From: Merluccius polli
Taxonomy: Eukaryota; Chordata; Actinopteri; Gadiformes; Merlucciidae
Direction of reading: 5' to 3'
DNA: 64,000 bases
Assembly (NCBI GenBank): GCA_030340625.1
Contig: JAOPHQ010004285.1
Span: 176,158 to 240,157 of the forward strand
Part shown: piece by piece, positions 34,901 through 49,977 of the stretch
How the letters are laid out: every line of letters starts with the position of its first letter
Position numbering within the stretch: the stretch's first letter is position 1
Notes under the pieces: generated by a model
Database searches by the model: none
Told to the model about the DNA's origin: nothing
The model's input: the letters and a program-made list of their open reading frames with translations, nothing else
Program-made: the position numbers and the translations under genes

Positions 34901-37900
34901 GCGATCAGCAACAGAGGGTCGGAAAGCTCCGCGCCTGTCGCTTCGTCTCCCGCCATCGACCGGTTCTTTTCGCTGGAATGCGGCGCGGCGCCGACCGGTC
35001 TTTCCTCCTGGGCGCCGGAGGCTTTGAGGTCGAGCAGCCGCCGCGCGATGTCGTCGTAGCGGCCGAAGGAGTCGCGCAGCTCCCGAGAGCTGTCCTGCGT
35101 CAGCGGCACGTCTGGGCTGCTTGTTTTCTGCTGCTGCTGTCCGCCGGCGCGGAGCCACGGCTCCCCGGCGCCCGGCCAGGACAGCTTCTGCTTGCTGCCA
35201 ATGACCTTGAGGACGAAGCTCTCATGGGCCTTGCCAGCGACGCACGTGTACACGCCGGCGTCGGCGGCGTGCAGCTGGTGGATCTTGAGGTGGCCGGGGG
35301 ACGCGAGGGAGAGGCGAGGGGGGTCGTCGGCCAGGGGCCTGCCTCCCTTCAGCCACTGGACGTGGCCCTTGCGGAAGCGGCGGGTCGGGCAGCGGAGGAC
35401 CACCGACGTCCAGGGGAGCAGGTAGGCGTAGCCCCCGACGACAAACAGCAGCTTCTTGCCCTTCCTCCACTGGATGTACACCTTGCTCTGGGCCAGGATG
35501 GTGGGGTCCGGCTTGACGATTTCTAGTCTGTTGGTCTCTGGGATGGAACAGAAATAGACGGCGAAAGGTTTAAAAAAGTGAGTTCCGTCAAACACAAAAC
35601 AAATGAAACTTGTTCTGGCAAGAATGAACCTAACTATCCTCCAACATTAAAGTTCATTATTAGTTAGTTATGGGGATTACTGGGTGAACATGAACTCCAT
35701 GAAGGAGCTTTATTTCAAAGTAAGAGTCTCTTACTGTCGCAGGGCCTCAGAGAGCATGTCTGGACACTGGGGGGTCGGGGGGCCACCATGCAGGCGTCCT
35801 GTGAAAGGGTCCGAACACGGCCGCTCTCTTCCTGTGTCGCGCACGCCATCTCCACCCTCTGGATACCTTTCCCGCAGCTCACTGAACACTGGACAAAAAG
35901 TTTAAAGTATAAAAATATGACAATAATATAATGTATTTAATGAAAAACACCCATGGACTGGAAGACACACATGGGGTGTGATGAGGTGCGAGGATTAGAT
36001 TTCTCTTTATTATCAACTATTATTATTCAATTATTAATAATGCAGGTTCAATTCAATAATGCAGGTTTCAACCAGTTTAATTTAAATAATTGAAATGGTG
36101 ACTGGTAGTACTTTTTAATACCTTTTTAATACCACTTAGAACACAATTTAATACCGATTTCACAGCTCAACAGCATATAGGTAAATGACCTCAAGCTGGA
36201 ATTGTATACATATTTATTTGTATTGTTATTTCTTTATTTGCTTTAATTCTGTCAGTTTATCTCAGCAGTGCAGCTTGTCTGGCAACAAAAGTATCCTGCA
36301 AGCGCACAAAGTTATCGTGCCAGTGCAGTGGTCAACACAGCTCGTGGATGCAGTGGAAGGCAAAGAAATATCTATTTCACATAAAAATACATAAAAGTTT
36401 GACATTTATTGGTTTGAGGTTTATGATTTTTCCTCCCCCGACAGTCACAAAAAATATTTAAGACCTATGCAAATGATATTTAAGACTTTTGAGATAGATA
36501 TTCAAATAAAAAATATATATTTGAAGATATATTGAAGACTCTTTAATACTGTTAATACCTCCGCAGGTACCCTGACGTAGGTAGATAAAGAGGAAGTCTA
36601 CCTGGGACCAGACACCGGTCACCCACTGAGGCGGGCAGTCCTGCCTGGCGCAGGGCTGCTGGTCGCTGGGGACTTTGGACGGGCAGAAGGTGTCGGGCAG
36701 AGCCAGGGCACTGCCGTCTGCCAGATGCTGTTTGCACACCACCTCCCTCCTCTGGATGCCACCGCCACCGCAGCTACGCGAGCACTAGGACACACGTTAG
36801 GAATACACTGCTGCGATTGACCGTTTACCGATGGGTCACAACGTCACAAAGGATAGAAGGATGCACTGTAGACATATGCACTGGAATGAATTACTTTTCA
36901 AGTGGGAAAGAAAGACAAGTCATGACTCCCCGAGGTGAACCGTAAGTCAGCAATGGATTCTAATCAATAAAATACATGCAGATTTGTCAGAAGTGTTATA
37001 TGAGTATCAAGTATCGATACTGATATCACTGAATCATGATATTACTATATCACACCACCACACGTTCGGTCAAACCACAAAGAGCGTACTTCCCCCCAAA
37101 AGCCGAGATTTCCTTGCCGTACCTTTCCCCACTCTTGGGTCTCCCACGAGGGGGGACAGTCGAAGCGGTTGCATGCCTGCACGGGACCGGGCTTGGAGGG
37201 GGGGCACTCCTCGTCCCGCACGGCCCTGGTCTGGTTGCTGGCGCGGGACGGCCGGTGGGTACAGGCCACGGTGCGCGTCATCAAGCCCACGCCGCACGTC
37301 GCCGAGCACGAACTCCACGCCCCCGTTTGCCACCTGCGGGAGTGTGGGGTGGTGCATGTTTTTTTATGTTTAGCTTAACCTTTTAACTATTAAACTATTC
37401 ACCATCTCGCTAGGTATCACACGGATGTATTAAGGGTGAATAATGTGTTTTCAATAATATAGAGTGCACGTCAATAATGTCTTCCTCAACGGTTGGTAAT
37501 ATTTGCATTCATTGTTTTGTGTTGACATTGATACTACACTATATTGTGTATGGATATACTTATTTATGATTTTTCTTTTGTAGTTTTGACTCTAGACACT
37601 AAGAAATGGTATCCTGTTTTGAATTCCAATTACTAGCTTGTACTTTCTGCTTTAGTATTTAGCAGCTTTTATTAATAAAGAACATCTTATCTTATCTTAT
37701 CCTAAATGAGTTTGCTACCGCAGTAGTGCACATTTCGACCTTTGTGAATCAATAGCCAGCGTTGCAATATTAGACTTTTTAAAAGAGGATCATATTTCTA
37801 AACCATTAGGTCCAATGTGCATGAACATACAGTAGATTCCATAACAAAAAAAATGGATGTAGCATCTGCGACCCCAGCCCATAGATGTCTGAAAGTACGT

Positions 37901-39557
37901 TTTGAAAGCCAAAAGATGGGCTTTTCATACTTTTCGCAGTCATCGTGACCTCGAAAATAAATCCGGATTTGGCGGGAAGCCTGGGAGAGGTCTGAGGGGA
38001 GAGACGGACCTGTGCGGTGCTGACAGTCAGAGGAAGAGCTTCAGACCAGAGCCACCTGTCAACAACGTTACATGCTGCACACAATATACCTAAATTATGG
38101 ATTTTACAATTGAATGGTGCCCTGGACCGACATAGGATGGGCTATTCACAGTCTGATTTACCACTGGAGTGGAACCCATATGGCACATGCTTCCAAGAGA
38201 TAAAAACACAACATCGCTAGATACATGAGCCTGGATCTGAAATAGAAGTGGAAAATGCTGTTTACTTTTAATATGGTGATGTTTAGGTAACTGTGAAACA
38301 TATCAAGGACCCTCATGTGCTTTTCCCCGGCAAACTCGTCTCACGTGACCTAATCAACGCTAAATCTGCTAACGCTAGTGTTCGGGCTCCACTGGGCCAC
38401 TCGAAGAGACGTCTCACGGATAAAAGACCATGACGGATATCGCATGCAAGCCCTCCAAACAAATACCTTCGTAGAATTTCAGCTATTTGTATTCATACAA
38501 GGGGTCCAGGAACAGAAAAGCGGTGAGGGGGGTGGGGGTGGGGTTGGGGGGGGGGGGGGCTTGTTTCTGGACTAATGCAATACTTCAGTCCAAAGACCAT
38601 AGTTGTTTCCCTTTTATAGGGAATATGATCCAAAGAGTGTTGCTTAGAGAGGAGGTGTAGGGGGGTGGGGGTGAGGAGGCCTCTGGGAAGGCCCGTCTGG
38701 GCCAAAGGAAACACGTCCGATACAGAGATTGTTGTGCTTAAAAACAAGCCCCGAGGCCTGGAAAAACATGAACGGGCCCGGGCGCCGGGCGCCGTGAGCC
38801 TCCTCTCGACGAGAGTGTGAGTGGTGGAACGGTCGGCGGAGCGCGGGGTGTTAACTCGAAACGTGCGGCCCGCCGCAGAATCCGCCCACTCGCCTCCCGC
38901 CACGCCTCGTGGACGTTAACAACGGGCCGGTTTGGCGCTTAATGGCGCAGACGCGACGCTTTGAAATGCTCCGGTGTAAGGAATGACACACTTTTAAAAT
39001 GACGTTTAGAGACATTTTTGTCAATGGAACAGGACGACGAGTGGCAAACGTGGATGTATTATGTACAATAAAACTGTTCAGTTATTGTTTATTTTGTATT
39101 CTCAACTGGATCAACGATAAATCAATACAATATGTATTAGGGCTGTACCCGAATTCAAATCTGATTCGCCGGTTCGATTCGATTACTTGACGATTCGTGG
39201 CAAAATAACCCAACATGTTTCCAGTTATTTATTATTAGATCTTACATGAAATACGTCTCCTTGTGAAGCAGTAGACCTCTTGTAATAATTGTTTTCTCTT
39301 TCCCATGATTAATATGGAATGGAATTCCTGTATATTAAGCCTCTGTATCATATTTTATGAGGTCATTATAATAAACATTAAAAAAACAACAACCACAATT
39401 GTTCAACTGAAATAATACGAGTCGACTCGGGGCTCTCTGAACAATGATTTGATCTGTCGACTTTTAGGGTACAGCCCCAATATGTATAGCCTAATTATAG
39501 GAAATAACAAAAATCCTAACAACTATTTATTAACCTTTAGTTCAAGTGTGTGTGCGC

Positions 39558-39605
<48 letters not shown>

Positions 39606-42021
39606 GGACTTACCTGGGTGGGCAGGGCTGTGTGTTGCAGTCCTGGAGGAGCTGTGGGGGTCGACGGGAGCTTACACACACACTCTGCTCCGCAGCCTCC
39701 CGCGTCTGCTTGTTCAGACAGATGACCACCGCTTCCTGCACCCCTGAAAACACACACAATGGCACCCAGACAGCTAATGAACTACTTTATAACTTGTTTG
39801 ATTTGATTTGATATTATTTTGTGACTATTTAATCCAACTATGTTTTAAATTGTTGAAATATGTTGAGATATATTGTGGAATTTGGAAACCCATTAACAAA
39901 AATACATAATGAATAAAATAAGTCAGCCACTGTGACAGCGAGCGGTAAACCATGCCCTAGCTTCTGCATGTTTTTTTTAACATCTCAATGCAGATGCAAA
40001 GAAACTCAAGAATGACAACACTAAGCTCAACGGTTCCAACATGCACCTTCATATGGCACACGATCTTAGCAGACTCTACACTTGCCCCCCCCCCGATATC
40101 AACTGTGATGGGGCCGACCTGGGGCCCCTGTTACATAAGCTACTCCATGAGGAGGCAGTAAGGCAACGATTGTCTCCAAAAAAAATATCTAAACAATACG
40201 GTCGAACGCTAGCCTTAGCGTCCGCGAGTAAACCTTCAACGGTGTGTGAGTGGGGGGGGGGGTTCACGTTCAAAGCACTGCACTGTAACGTAGACCCCGG
40301 GGCCCCGTTTCTTAATTCAGTTGAGAATAACAGCCAGTCAGGGGCCTGGCGGTGTGATGGTCCACAGGAGCAACAGCAGCAGCAGCAGAACCGACGTGTG
40401 TGTGTGTGTTTGACATCGGATACCTTTCTCTCTAATCATAGGCAGAGCGGGCGCTGGTCAAGTTTAGCTAGAGCACAAGCAGATCCTTAAAGACAGGGAA
40501 CTCAAACAAGCACACACACACATACACACACACACGCACCCCAACGCCCCCCAACAAACACAAGTAGAACACATCTCACACACACACAGTGGAGGTGAGG
40601 AGATCAAAGTGGGGTTTTAAGTAACACTGGCAGGAGGATGTTGGTGAAAGTGGCGGTCGCTGGTCTGGCACGGCGTTCGCCCTTGCCGCTGCTGATGACC
40701 GACGACCTCTAGGGGTCAAACTCTACTAACGCTACTATTCCTATGTTAGCATTAACGTCCACCACCGCTACCACTCTGGTGTGTTTGGAGGGTGCATAGA
40801 GGGTTTGCCTGTGATAGCAATGGGTGTACGTTCATAACAATCAAAAGTTCAACATTTCAAAAGTACTCTGTAGGATCACCAATTCATTAGACCCTTTTCA
40901 CAGAGAAGCAGACAAACAGAGGTGTCGCTCATAACACTAATTATGGATCTGCTACTTTTATGTACCCGGATAGGGTAGTAGACTAAACCAGTGAGGATAA
41001 CACACATTGACCATGGACCATGTGACCTGGTATATAAAAGTAGAGCAGACCCATAATTAGTGTCATGAGCGATGCCTGTGTTTGTCCTCCAATGACGCCT
41101 CTGTGTAAAGGTGTCTATTATAACTTGGACTTTATCACTCAAACACTCATCACTCAATGTGCAATTTACTGTGTTTACTTCGAAGTATAAAGACTTACTA
41201 CTACTGTTCCAATGGTTTACAGTAGAGGACAGACTATGTTTGGTGGCAGATTAACTTAGCATCACTACTACGATAATTCTGGGGAATTTTACACAATATC
41301 GATAAATATCACGATATGCTTATGAATGCAACATACCATTCTTAACAGTCTAACTGAGGGTCATTACACTGAAGTACATGGACATTTGGTATGGGACTAA
41401 AACTAGTTTTCCTTTCTCTCTGACGTTTCAAACCTCATCTTTGATCATTTTAAGGGCATATCTTCTCATTGTAATTCATTTATAAAACAAATGTGGGTAC
41501 CACGAGAAGTCGATACCTTCATGTCATGACAATACAATACCATTCAAAGATGATAAATGACAATATTGAATTATTGCCCAGCCCTAATGCAGATTCTGGC
41601 TTGGGCTTCAAACAAAGCGGCATACCTCCTCCGCAGCTCTCGGAGCACTCGCTGAAACCATCGTACTCCCAGTCGTGAAGCTCCTCTCTCGCCTCCTGCT
41701 CCTCCTCCTGTTCTTCCTCCTCTGGCTCCTCTCCCTCCAGATCGGTCCTTCCATGGGGTCTGACGCCGGGGCACGGGGCCCGGTAGCAGCGACGGATCCG
41801 GGCAGGTTTGAGGCCTTCGCATTCATCATCAGGCAGCTCCGCCACCGTCTGGGAGAAGGAGAGCAGCACTTGGCACCGGACACTGCGGCGCTGGGTCCCA
41901 GAGCCACAGGAGCTGCTGCACGGCTCCCAGGGGCCCGGGATGAACCTGTGGAGGGGAGACGCGTGAGACCACAGACACACGGTGGTGGTTGATGTATTGT
42001 ATGGATCATACAATACATATA

Positions 42022-42083
<62 letters not shown>

Positions 42084-45000
42084 ATATAAAAATATAGACA
42101 ATATATCATGGTTTCCCCAAACCTCGATGTCTGTGGAAGCAGATTGATCACAAAAATGTGAATGTAATACAAGAAAAGTAACTAACTAAAAGTAAGTAAC
42201 TAAAAATGGGATCACAAAAAGGGTTGCAAACTACTATATATATGCAAAATATGCACAGTGTGTATTCACCTCCATATTACCAAAGCCGTGTGCAGTCAGA
42301 GCATCACACAAGAATCATATTCTGAATCTTAAAAGCTGATCTACACTGACGGCTGCCTGGGGCTGTGGTGCTACACCAGAAAGACCTGATTTCTTGGGGA
42401 AAATCAAATGGGTTTGGGCCACTTTCCCTTCCCTTCTTTTCTCCCATTGGTTGCTAAGTAGATACAGTGACAGGGCTCTGCTGCTGTGGTGAACCAGACA
42501 GCTGTGAGGCATTAGGGCCCAGGACACAGTGCTGCTTGGGTGATGCGTACATAGTCCTCGCTGCCGCGCGTCTTTAAGAAGAACCCGTCAGAGAAGAGAG
42601 GAGAAATACTGGTTCTAGCTCTGATCTGATCAGATCTGTTTTGATAGTACCAACAACCTCCTGACGATAATGCAGTCCTAATGCTGTATTTTAGAAAAGT
42701 GGAAAAAAATGTATTAACCGTTTCATTGCAGTTTTTGCATTTGTTTATCATTGTATTTAACCACCCGCTCCACTGAGAGCAACGTAAAGTGACTGGATGT
42801 ATTTTTAGGGGAGAGGTACCTGAAGTTTGAAAACGCATCCACTTCAAGAAAATGTGTAAGGACATGTCCTTTTTCAATGTTCCCCCCGAACTCCTGTTCC
42901 TTGCCAGTAATTCTCCCAAACGTTGCAGTCTTTATTGAGATGGCTCAATATTAAATCGTAATTACAGCCCCGTCGTCTCTTTACGAGCATTCGGAGGGCT
43001 AATTTCATGCAAGGCCGTGAGTCACCAGTAAAAAGTTCAACCTTTGGAACATCAATAACATTGAGAGCATTGCAGCGCTGTGTTGCTCTTCACGGCTGGT
43101 TAGCGTACATCTGCTGTTTTCCTAAACACTCTGAGCCGCTTCTCATTTTAGCTCATCACTGCGGACTGATTTAGTTCTTGCTCTTTGTTATTTCTATTTC
43201 TCTTTCAAACAAAAATGGAGAGTGCCGCCGCGAGAGCTGTTTTTGTTTACTCGAGGGGGCAGCTCGGCTGGGTGAGGTAAAGACCAATTTGGCCGTGCGA
43301 AGGAATACATACGTGGATTTAATTCGTCCAGGCGCTCTTCGGCACAGCGGTAGCCGGGGGCCTACCGAGGGCCCCCCCGGAGAAAGAGGTGCAATAAGTC
43401 TCAAGCAAAAAATAAATAAAAGGTTTTACTCTCTCTCCTACTCTGTCTCTACATCCGTAACCTGGGCCCATATGGCACACAGATATTGTTGTTGGAGGCT
43501 CCGTGACAGCACATTTTACGTCATTATTTATGTACTTTTGAGGGAATGGTGGGATTTTTTTGTGTTTTTTTTCTTTTTCGCAATTGAACAAAATCATATG
43601 TTTTGGCATTGATTACATCTCTTTCTCTCAATCGTTCGGCTCCCCTCTCATTTCTTCCTTTGTTCTTTTTCTTGCGTCTCTTTTCAGTGCCGGCCACCCT
43701 TCCAAAAACAAGTCAGAGAGAGAGAGTTGTTTGGAACTGGCTAGCATGGTAGCTAACTCAACTCATGCAAAACATTGGGAAGAGTTCAGAGGTCGTCCAT
43801 CTTCGGAAGACAGCTTGTGTTAAGCCAGCGACTATCAGGGACAAGAAGAACATCTGGACCCTGTTTTTTTTCTTTCCCTGAGATAATGTTTAATGGCTGT
43901 AGCGCCTAGATCTCGATTTTCGCGAAAGGCCTGTTTTCGCTTTCACCTTTGGTTCCCTCAGTCCCCTCACCTTAAGTACCCTTGTTATAGTATACTGAAA
44001 GCATTTCTCTTTCCTTAAAGAAATGACGGGAGAATTACAGTCCTTAAAGACAACATGGAACGGAAATGTAGTTTTATTTTTTACCCTGTCGACTCGCTTT
44101 TATCGTTTTTTGTGTGATTGTGACACCGGGTCCATGCGGGTATGCATACATTACAGTCCAACCGCAAATTATATGAACTACACCTTCGGGAGGTTGGGGG
44201 AACAGTCCTATAAGCAACACCAGCGATCACAAATCTCCATATGCTATTTTATTTGGAAAAGGCAAGGAATGTCACGGGAGCAAGAATGTCGTTTGACTCA
44301 AGACTTTAACCTGGATCCACGCCGACGTTGTTAGCAACACGGCTAACAACACCGAATATGTACGTCTAAATGTGAATGTGTGTGTGTTTGCCTGGCCATG
44401 AGCAAATACACAACGGTTCACTATCGCTCACAGGTGCTTTGCCGAGCGATTCGAACACGAAGGCAAGCTTCGGCCTGACGTTTCTGACTCAGAGGAGGGG
44501 GGGGGGGGGGGGGGGGGGGGGATGTTTGATGAAAATGAGTGTTGACACCAAACATAACCACGATACAGTGGCGGCTTCATAGCAACACAGAGGACCATGT
44601 CCACCTCAATTTCACCCCTCAGGTAAAATTGCAGCGCTTATGACTGGGAAAACTGTGTTGAGTGAGAGCAGATCTTTAACATGAACCTGAAAATTAGTAA
44701 ATAAGTCTTCCAGGTTGTGAACCCTGACCCATCATCTCTGGCCTTGGGAGATGATTGTTGCAGCGGTATTTTAGCGATATCATAACGTAATTTAATGAGA
44801 TAGTTCCGACAGCTGGTACGATTTCAACGGGACATCAATCTTTGGAGGGCAGTAATGCTCTTCCTATGGGAGTAAGGTAGAGAAATGTTAATGGAATCCA
44901 ATAAAATCCCTGGGAGAGGTTTGGTAAATAAAAGAGAGGCAACAAAGTCCAGGCGAGTTTGTAAGGGTTGTAACGGATTGGTGTTATGACTCTTGTGTAG

Positions 45001-45417
45001 GCGTACGTCTCTGGTTCATAGTCTGCTGCTTCAAACCTGCACTGTGTTAGGTTTTCACTTGCAGGCCAGCACTTTGGTGCGAAATTATTTGAAAATGATT
45101 TGTGTCTAAAGTCACTGATCTGCCCACAGCTCAATCAACCCAAATTCAATTAGAGGAAAATCGAATTTTGAACTTGTGGAAGTGGTGAAAAAGTTACGTA
45201 GGATTAAATGTGTTTCTTTCCATGTCTGGTGTGTGACATGATGGTGTGTGTGTGTGTGTGTGTCTACGTGCACGCACGTATGCTTGTGTGTGTATGTGTG
45301 TTATATTTACTGCATGTGTGTGTATGTACTGTGTGTCTGCGTGTGTCGTGTATGATTGTGTGTGTGTGTGTTTATGTACTATATGCATATGTGTATATAC
45401 TGTATGTGTGTATGTGT

Positions 45418-45477
<60 letters not shown>

Positions 45478-48400
45478 GAACTCACATTGGTTCCTCGCTC
45501 GCGGTGACCTCCTCTTCCTCCCCCTTCCAGCTCGATGGCCTGCTTGTGCCAGATGGGCTTCGCCTCCACAGGGAGTGTCTCTGCAACGGTCCACGCGTTT
45601 GCATTAACGCATGGTTCAAAACGTGGAGCCAAATCAAGACAAATAGGGCATAGTGGACGACTCCTAAAGCCCTTCAGGAGTCGTCCACTATGCCTCATTT
45701 GTCTTGATTTCTTCACGTCCCCAAAAGATCTGATCTCAATTTTAAAAGCATGCCAGATTTCCCATATTGACCCTGTCTGTGTTTTACCTCAGATCTTCAC
45801 ATCACATGTTTTGTGATGTGAAGCAGCTGAGCCAAGTCAAGCCTATGAGGTTCTAAATCATGTTTGTTTTCAACGCAAAACATGTTCTGCGGTGGAGGTA
45901 GTAGGTAGTTGTGTGATGGTTGGTCTTGTGATATTCCCACATATTTCCTCCGCACTGCAATGCATTCAAACCCCAGCTAAGCATTTCAACAACTAAAACA
46001 TTAAGCAGCTCGAGAAAAAAAAGAAGTTCGGTCAAGAAATAAAGTTAAGTAATTAAACAAACTAAAGAGATTTCATAAACAAAAAATTCAAACAAACAGC
46101 TACATCCTTATATCCTTGTATTTCTTCTAATTCTAAGGAATGATCACAGTTTACAGCTGCTGATTCTGTGGCCGAAACTTTGCACATCCTTTGAATTTTG
46201 AACAAACATGAAAAAGGCAATGACCAATGACCATACTCAAAAAGAAGTGAGTGGGGACAGTCACAGATTTTAGGTTTGCAGTGTTTAGCCATAATGCTAA
46301 TTTGAATATCAGCAGTGACTCACCCAGGGGCTTGTAGCAGGGCACCGTGACCAGGCACGACTCCTTGATGTGGGGCTTGGTGGTGGGGCTACACCCCCCG
46401 GCGTGGAGCCCACGGTGGTCGATGCACAGCACCACCCTGTAGCGCAGGCCCTGGCCGCACGTCACTGTGCACTGTGGGGGGGGGAGGGCGGGGGGTGGAG
46501 GTGGAGGTGTGGGAGACAGGGATCACACATCATCACTCCAGCCACACGTTCTACTACCACATTCATGTGTGTTGGATCAAACGCGCCCTATATCTCTCTC
46601 CACGATCTGACATTCTGCACATATTTGGGAAGATTGAAGCGATAGCGAGGGGGAATCGCAATAAGTGACGCAACTTTCATCGTTGTTTTAAACCCAAATA
46701 AACCGGGGGCCGAGGGCCGTGCTATTGCTGCGTCTCCCTGCCAAGACAAGCACGGGGGGGGGGGTCACCGGTAGGGAATGTGGAAGGTAAATATCATCCA
46801 AGGGTCTTTTTATTCGGCGGGTGGGAGGGACGTGTAGCTCGGCCTCCAGAGACCACGATCCAATCACTGATGAGGGAGACGGACGCTGCAAGCCGTTTAG
46901 CCGACCCAATGGCCACTGTGCCGCAAGTCATGTGGCAACAAGGGGCTAGTGCGTTTCCCTAATGAGAAGAGGAAGGCTCCCTTGCGACACGCGCCGGAGC
47001 GCCGTACTGTTGGCTTGACTCTCTGTCAAGCCAACAGTACGGCGCTCCAGTCAGGTTTTTAATTAAAGCTTTGTGTGTTTTCGACGACAGCCACCAGCCA
47101 GCCAGGCTAGGGACCGAAGGCATTAACGGGGAACCGGGGGGGGGGGGGTTAGCAATGGCATCGCTACTGGCCGTCACAAGAGGTAACCCTGTGTTGTTGT
47201 TGTAGCACATGTTCACTGTAGCGGTGGACTCACTATTTACAAGTGTTCCTGTTTTGTTTGTGAGGAAAAGGCTGATTGGACTTTCAAGGAGTTGGTGACG
47301 AGTTATCGCATTGTCTGCCGACTTTTCTTTTGCACTAAGATAATGAATCAACAAGCCCGGTTAATTGGGAGCCACGACTGTGCCAAATATAAAAAAAACA
47401 AAAACAACAACCTCATTCCTTAATGTGTGACTGCACAGCTAAGCAGGCATATAGCCAGTATACCAAAACAACACCTTGTTTTTTTTGGCATCGAGGATAT
47501 TATATTTTCAGCCACAGTTGTTAGCCTTTCAACTTTTTGCACAAGGTGTTGAAGCATTAAATTGGATAGATCTACAACAGATTCCTCCAAACTACAATTA
47601 CGTGGGAATCAATCAATAAAATCACTCAACGTGTTGCAACGCAACATCCATTCCAATAAGATACACTGTTGTCATTAGCCTAGGGGTTAAGAAATGGCAT
47701 TCAGTGCTAAAACATTCGATATTCGAGAGATTCGGGAGAGAGAAAAAGGGTTTGAAACGACTATAAGTGTAAAGTTCAGTGGGTTCATCATACCTCGACG
47801 GGGGGGGGGGGGGGGGGGGGGGGAGGGTTTCTACATCACCATTACTTACAATCCTGCCTGTTTTCTAACAAAACAATCACCTTGGAATGCTTTCTTTGTC
47901 GCTTACATATATGTTTTATCAAGTCTTTTTTTCATCACAGCCTTTTCAAACGTGAACCAACGCAGGCCTGAAAGTTACTACAGAAATGCTAATATCGGAA
48001 CCTGAGAGAGAGAGAAGTCCTTTTTTTCGGAAATGGGGGATGTGTTTGGCTGCAGAGCATCGAAGGGGGCTAGGAGGGGGGGGGTGGCGTTTCAGGTTTT
48101 AAACCTGCACCTTTTCCAGTGTGTCGCAGGAAATTCCTACTGACGAGAACAGCATAAACGACACACGTCTAATCTTCAGGACAGAGCGGGCTGTTTTTCC
48201 TTCTCCCGGATAATCAGCCGTGTCATGTTTGCACAGTCCAATGCGATTTTTCAAGTGACTGATTTGGTTTAACACATGCTTACAGATCCCAGTCCCCTCG
48301 GCAACATGATTGGTCGAAAAACATGTATGATGCTAAATGTATGAGATGCCCAGTTTCACAAACATTTCAGTTCCCAGCCCATCCCCATCTAAAATAAGAT

Positions 48401-49940
48401 AATAATATGTACTTTACTAATCCCAGATGGGGAGTGAGGGTGTCAGAGCACAAAGTAATAAATATTAAAACAAGACAAAACAAAAAAATATATGCAGAAA
48501 TATATATGTCTATACATACACAATAAGAGCAGTAGAGTTGTTGACACAACAATACACGTAAACACTATCGACAGCTGAGGTAGACCTTTATAACAATGAA
48601 TATACATGTATAACAATTAATATGTATTCATATGAACTTTTATTTTGAATGGTTATGTATGCGTATGTGCGTATGTGTATGGTATGTGTGCGTCTCGCCC
48701 TACGTTGTTGTCTTTTTTATTGTTAGGGCCAAAAAAATTTACTCATTCATGAAGATTCATAAAGTTCATCTTATCTTGCTCGCCCCCCCAATCCCAGTTT
48801 CACCACTACAAAGGTATTTCCCCCCCCCCCCCCCCCCCCCCCTCTCCTTACCGGTGACCAGTCCTGCGCCAGCCAGGTGGGGCAGTGGAAGGTGTTGCAG
48901 GGCTGCAAGATGGCCGCCTTGGGCACGTACAGGCACTTCCACTCCTCGGCCGGGGTGATGACGCCCTGCATGTCCTCCTCCACGCACGACACCGCCCGGC
49001 TCTGGATGCCCCCGCCGCATGACGTGGAGCAGGCTGTCCAGGGGCTGCTCTCCCACCTGGGACCAGAGAGGAGGAGGAGGAGGAGGAGGAGGAGGAGGAG
49101 GAGGAGGAGGAGGAGGAGGAGGAGGAACCAGAGGAGGAGGCCATTGACGGCCAGGAGAGAGAGCATAACTGATGTGCAATTTCATTGGTTGGTTGTGGTT
49201 TCTGCCATTTTAGTCATTTATCAGACACTAATATCCTATAATAGAGCTTGCTGATTGTTTTCAGCGCTAATAATGGTCAGGCCCCCGTCTTATATTATAG
49301 ACCTTATTCACTGGCACTCAGTTCCTAGGACAACAAATCTCTCTTGTATGTCCCACGGAGTAAAACTAAATGAGAGAGAGAGGAGCCTTTGCAGTTGCTG
49401 CTCCACGATTTTGGAACCAGCTGCCATTCGATATTAGATGTGCTCCCTCCGGCTCTGTTTTTAAATCTAGGCTAAAGACACATTTTTATTCACTGGCCTT
49501 TTTGGCCTTCTAATCTTTCAATGATCATTGTCATGTCTATGACTCTGCATTTTGTCCCTTGGTGTTGTTTATTGTTGTCGTTGGTATTTTTCTCCTTGTG
49601 TTTTTTTACTTTTACTTTGTATTTTAATGTGTTCAGCACTTTGGTCAGCTTCAGCTGTGTTTAATCGTGCTCTAGAAATAAACCTTCCTTACATACTTAC
49701 TTATAATATATATAAGTGAATTACAGTGAATGATTTCAGATGCATGATATTAGTGAGCAGGTATGGTGGTTGGGGTATCTTAGCTCAAGCGCGCCTTCAG
49801 GTAGACGGCAGCGATTGGGGGATTAAAACCTAGAACCTTTCGGCTGAGAGTCAAAAACCCCTAACCACTGGACTATCCCCTGGCCCTCCATGTTCTGCTT
49901 TCTTGATTGAGTTGCATTTAGGTGTGTGTGTGTGTGTGTT

Positions 49941-49977
<37 letters not shown>

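Noticed and set aside
34765..35526. 253-codon open frame on the plus strand
   Set aside because: Antisense of the GC-rich adamtsl1 Ig/linker exon.
37800..38110. 92-codon minus-strand frame with PSFGFQNVLSDIYGLG
   Set aside because: Not adamtsl1-like and without splice sites in phase; probably unclassified repeat.
45243..45474. Cys-Val, His-Thr, Tyr-Ile and poly-Ser/Leu open frames over tandem repeats here and elsewhere
   Set aside because: Microsatellites read in frame; not proteins.
49742..49888. Possible tRNA gene on the minus strand
   Set aside because: Box A and B are present but degenerate and the stems do not pair; better read as a SINE head.
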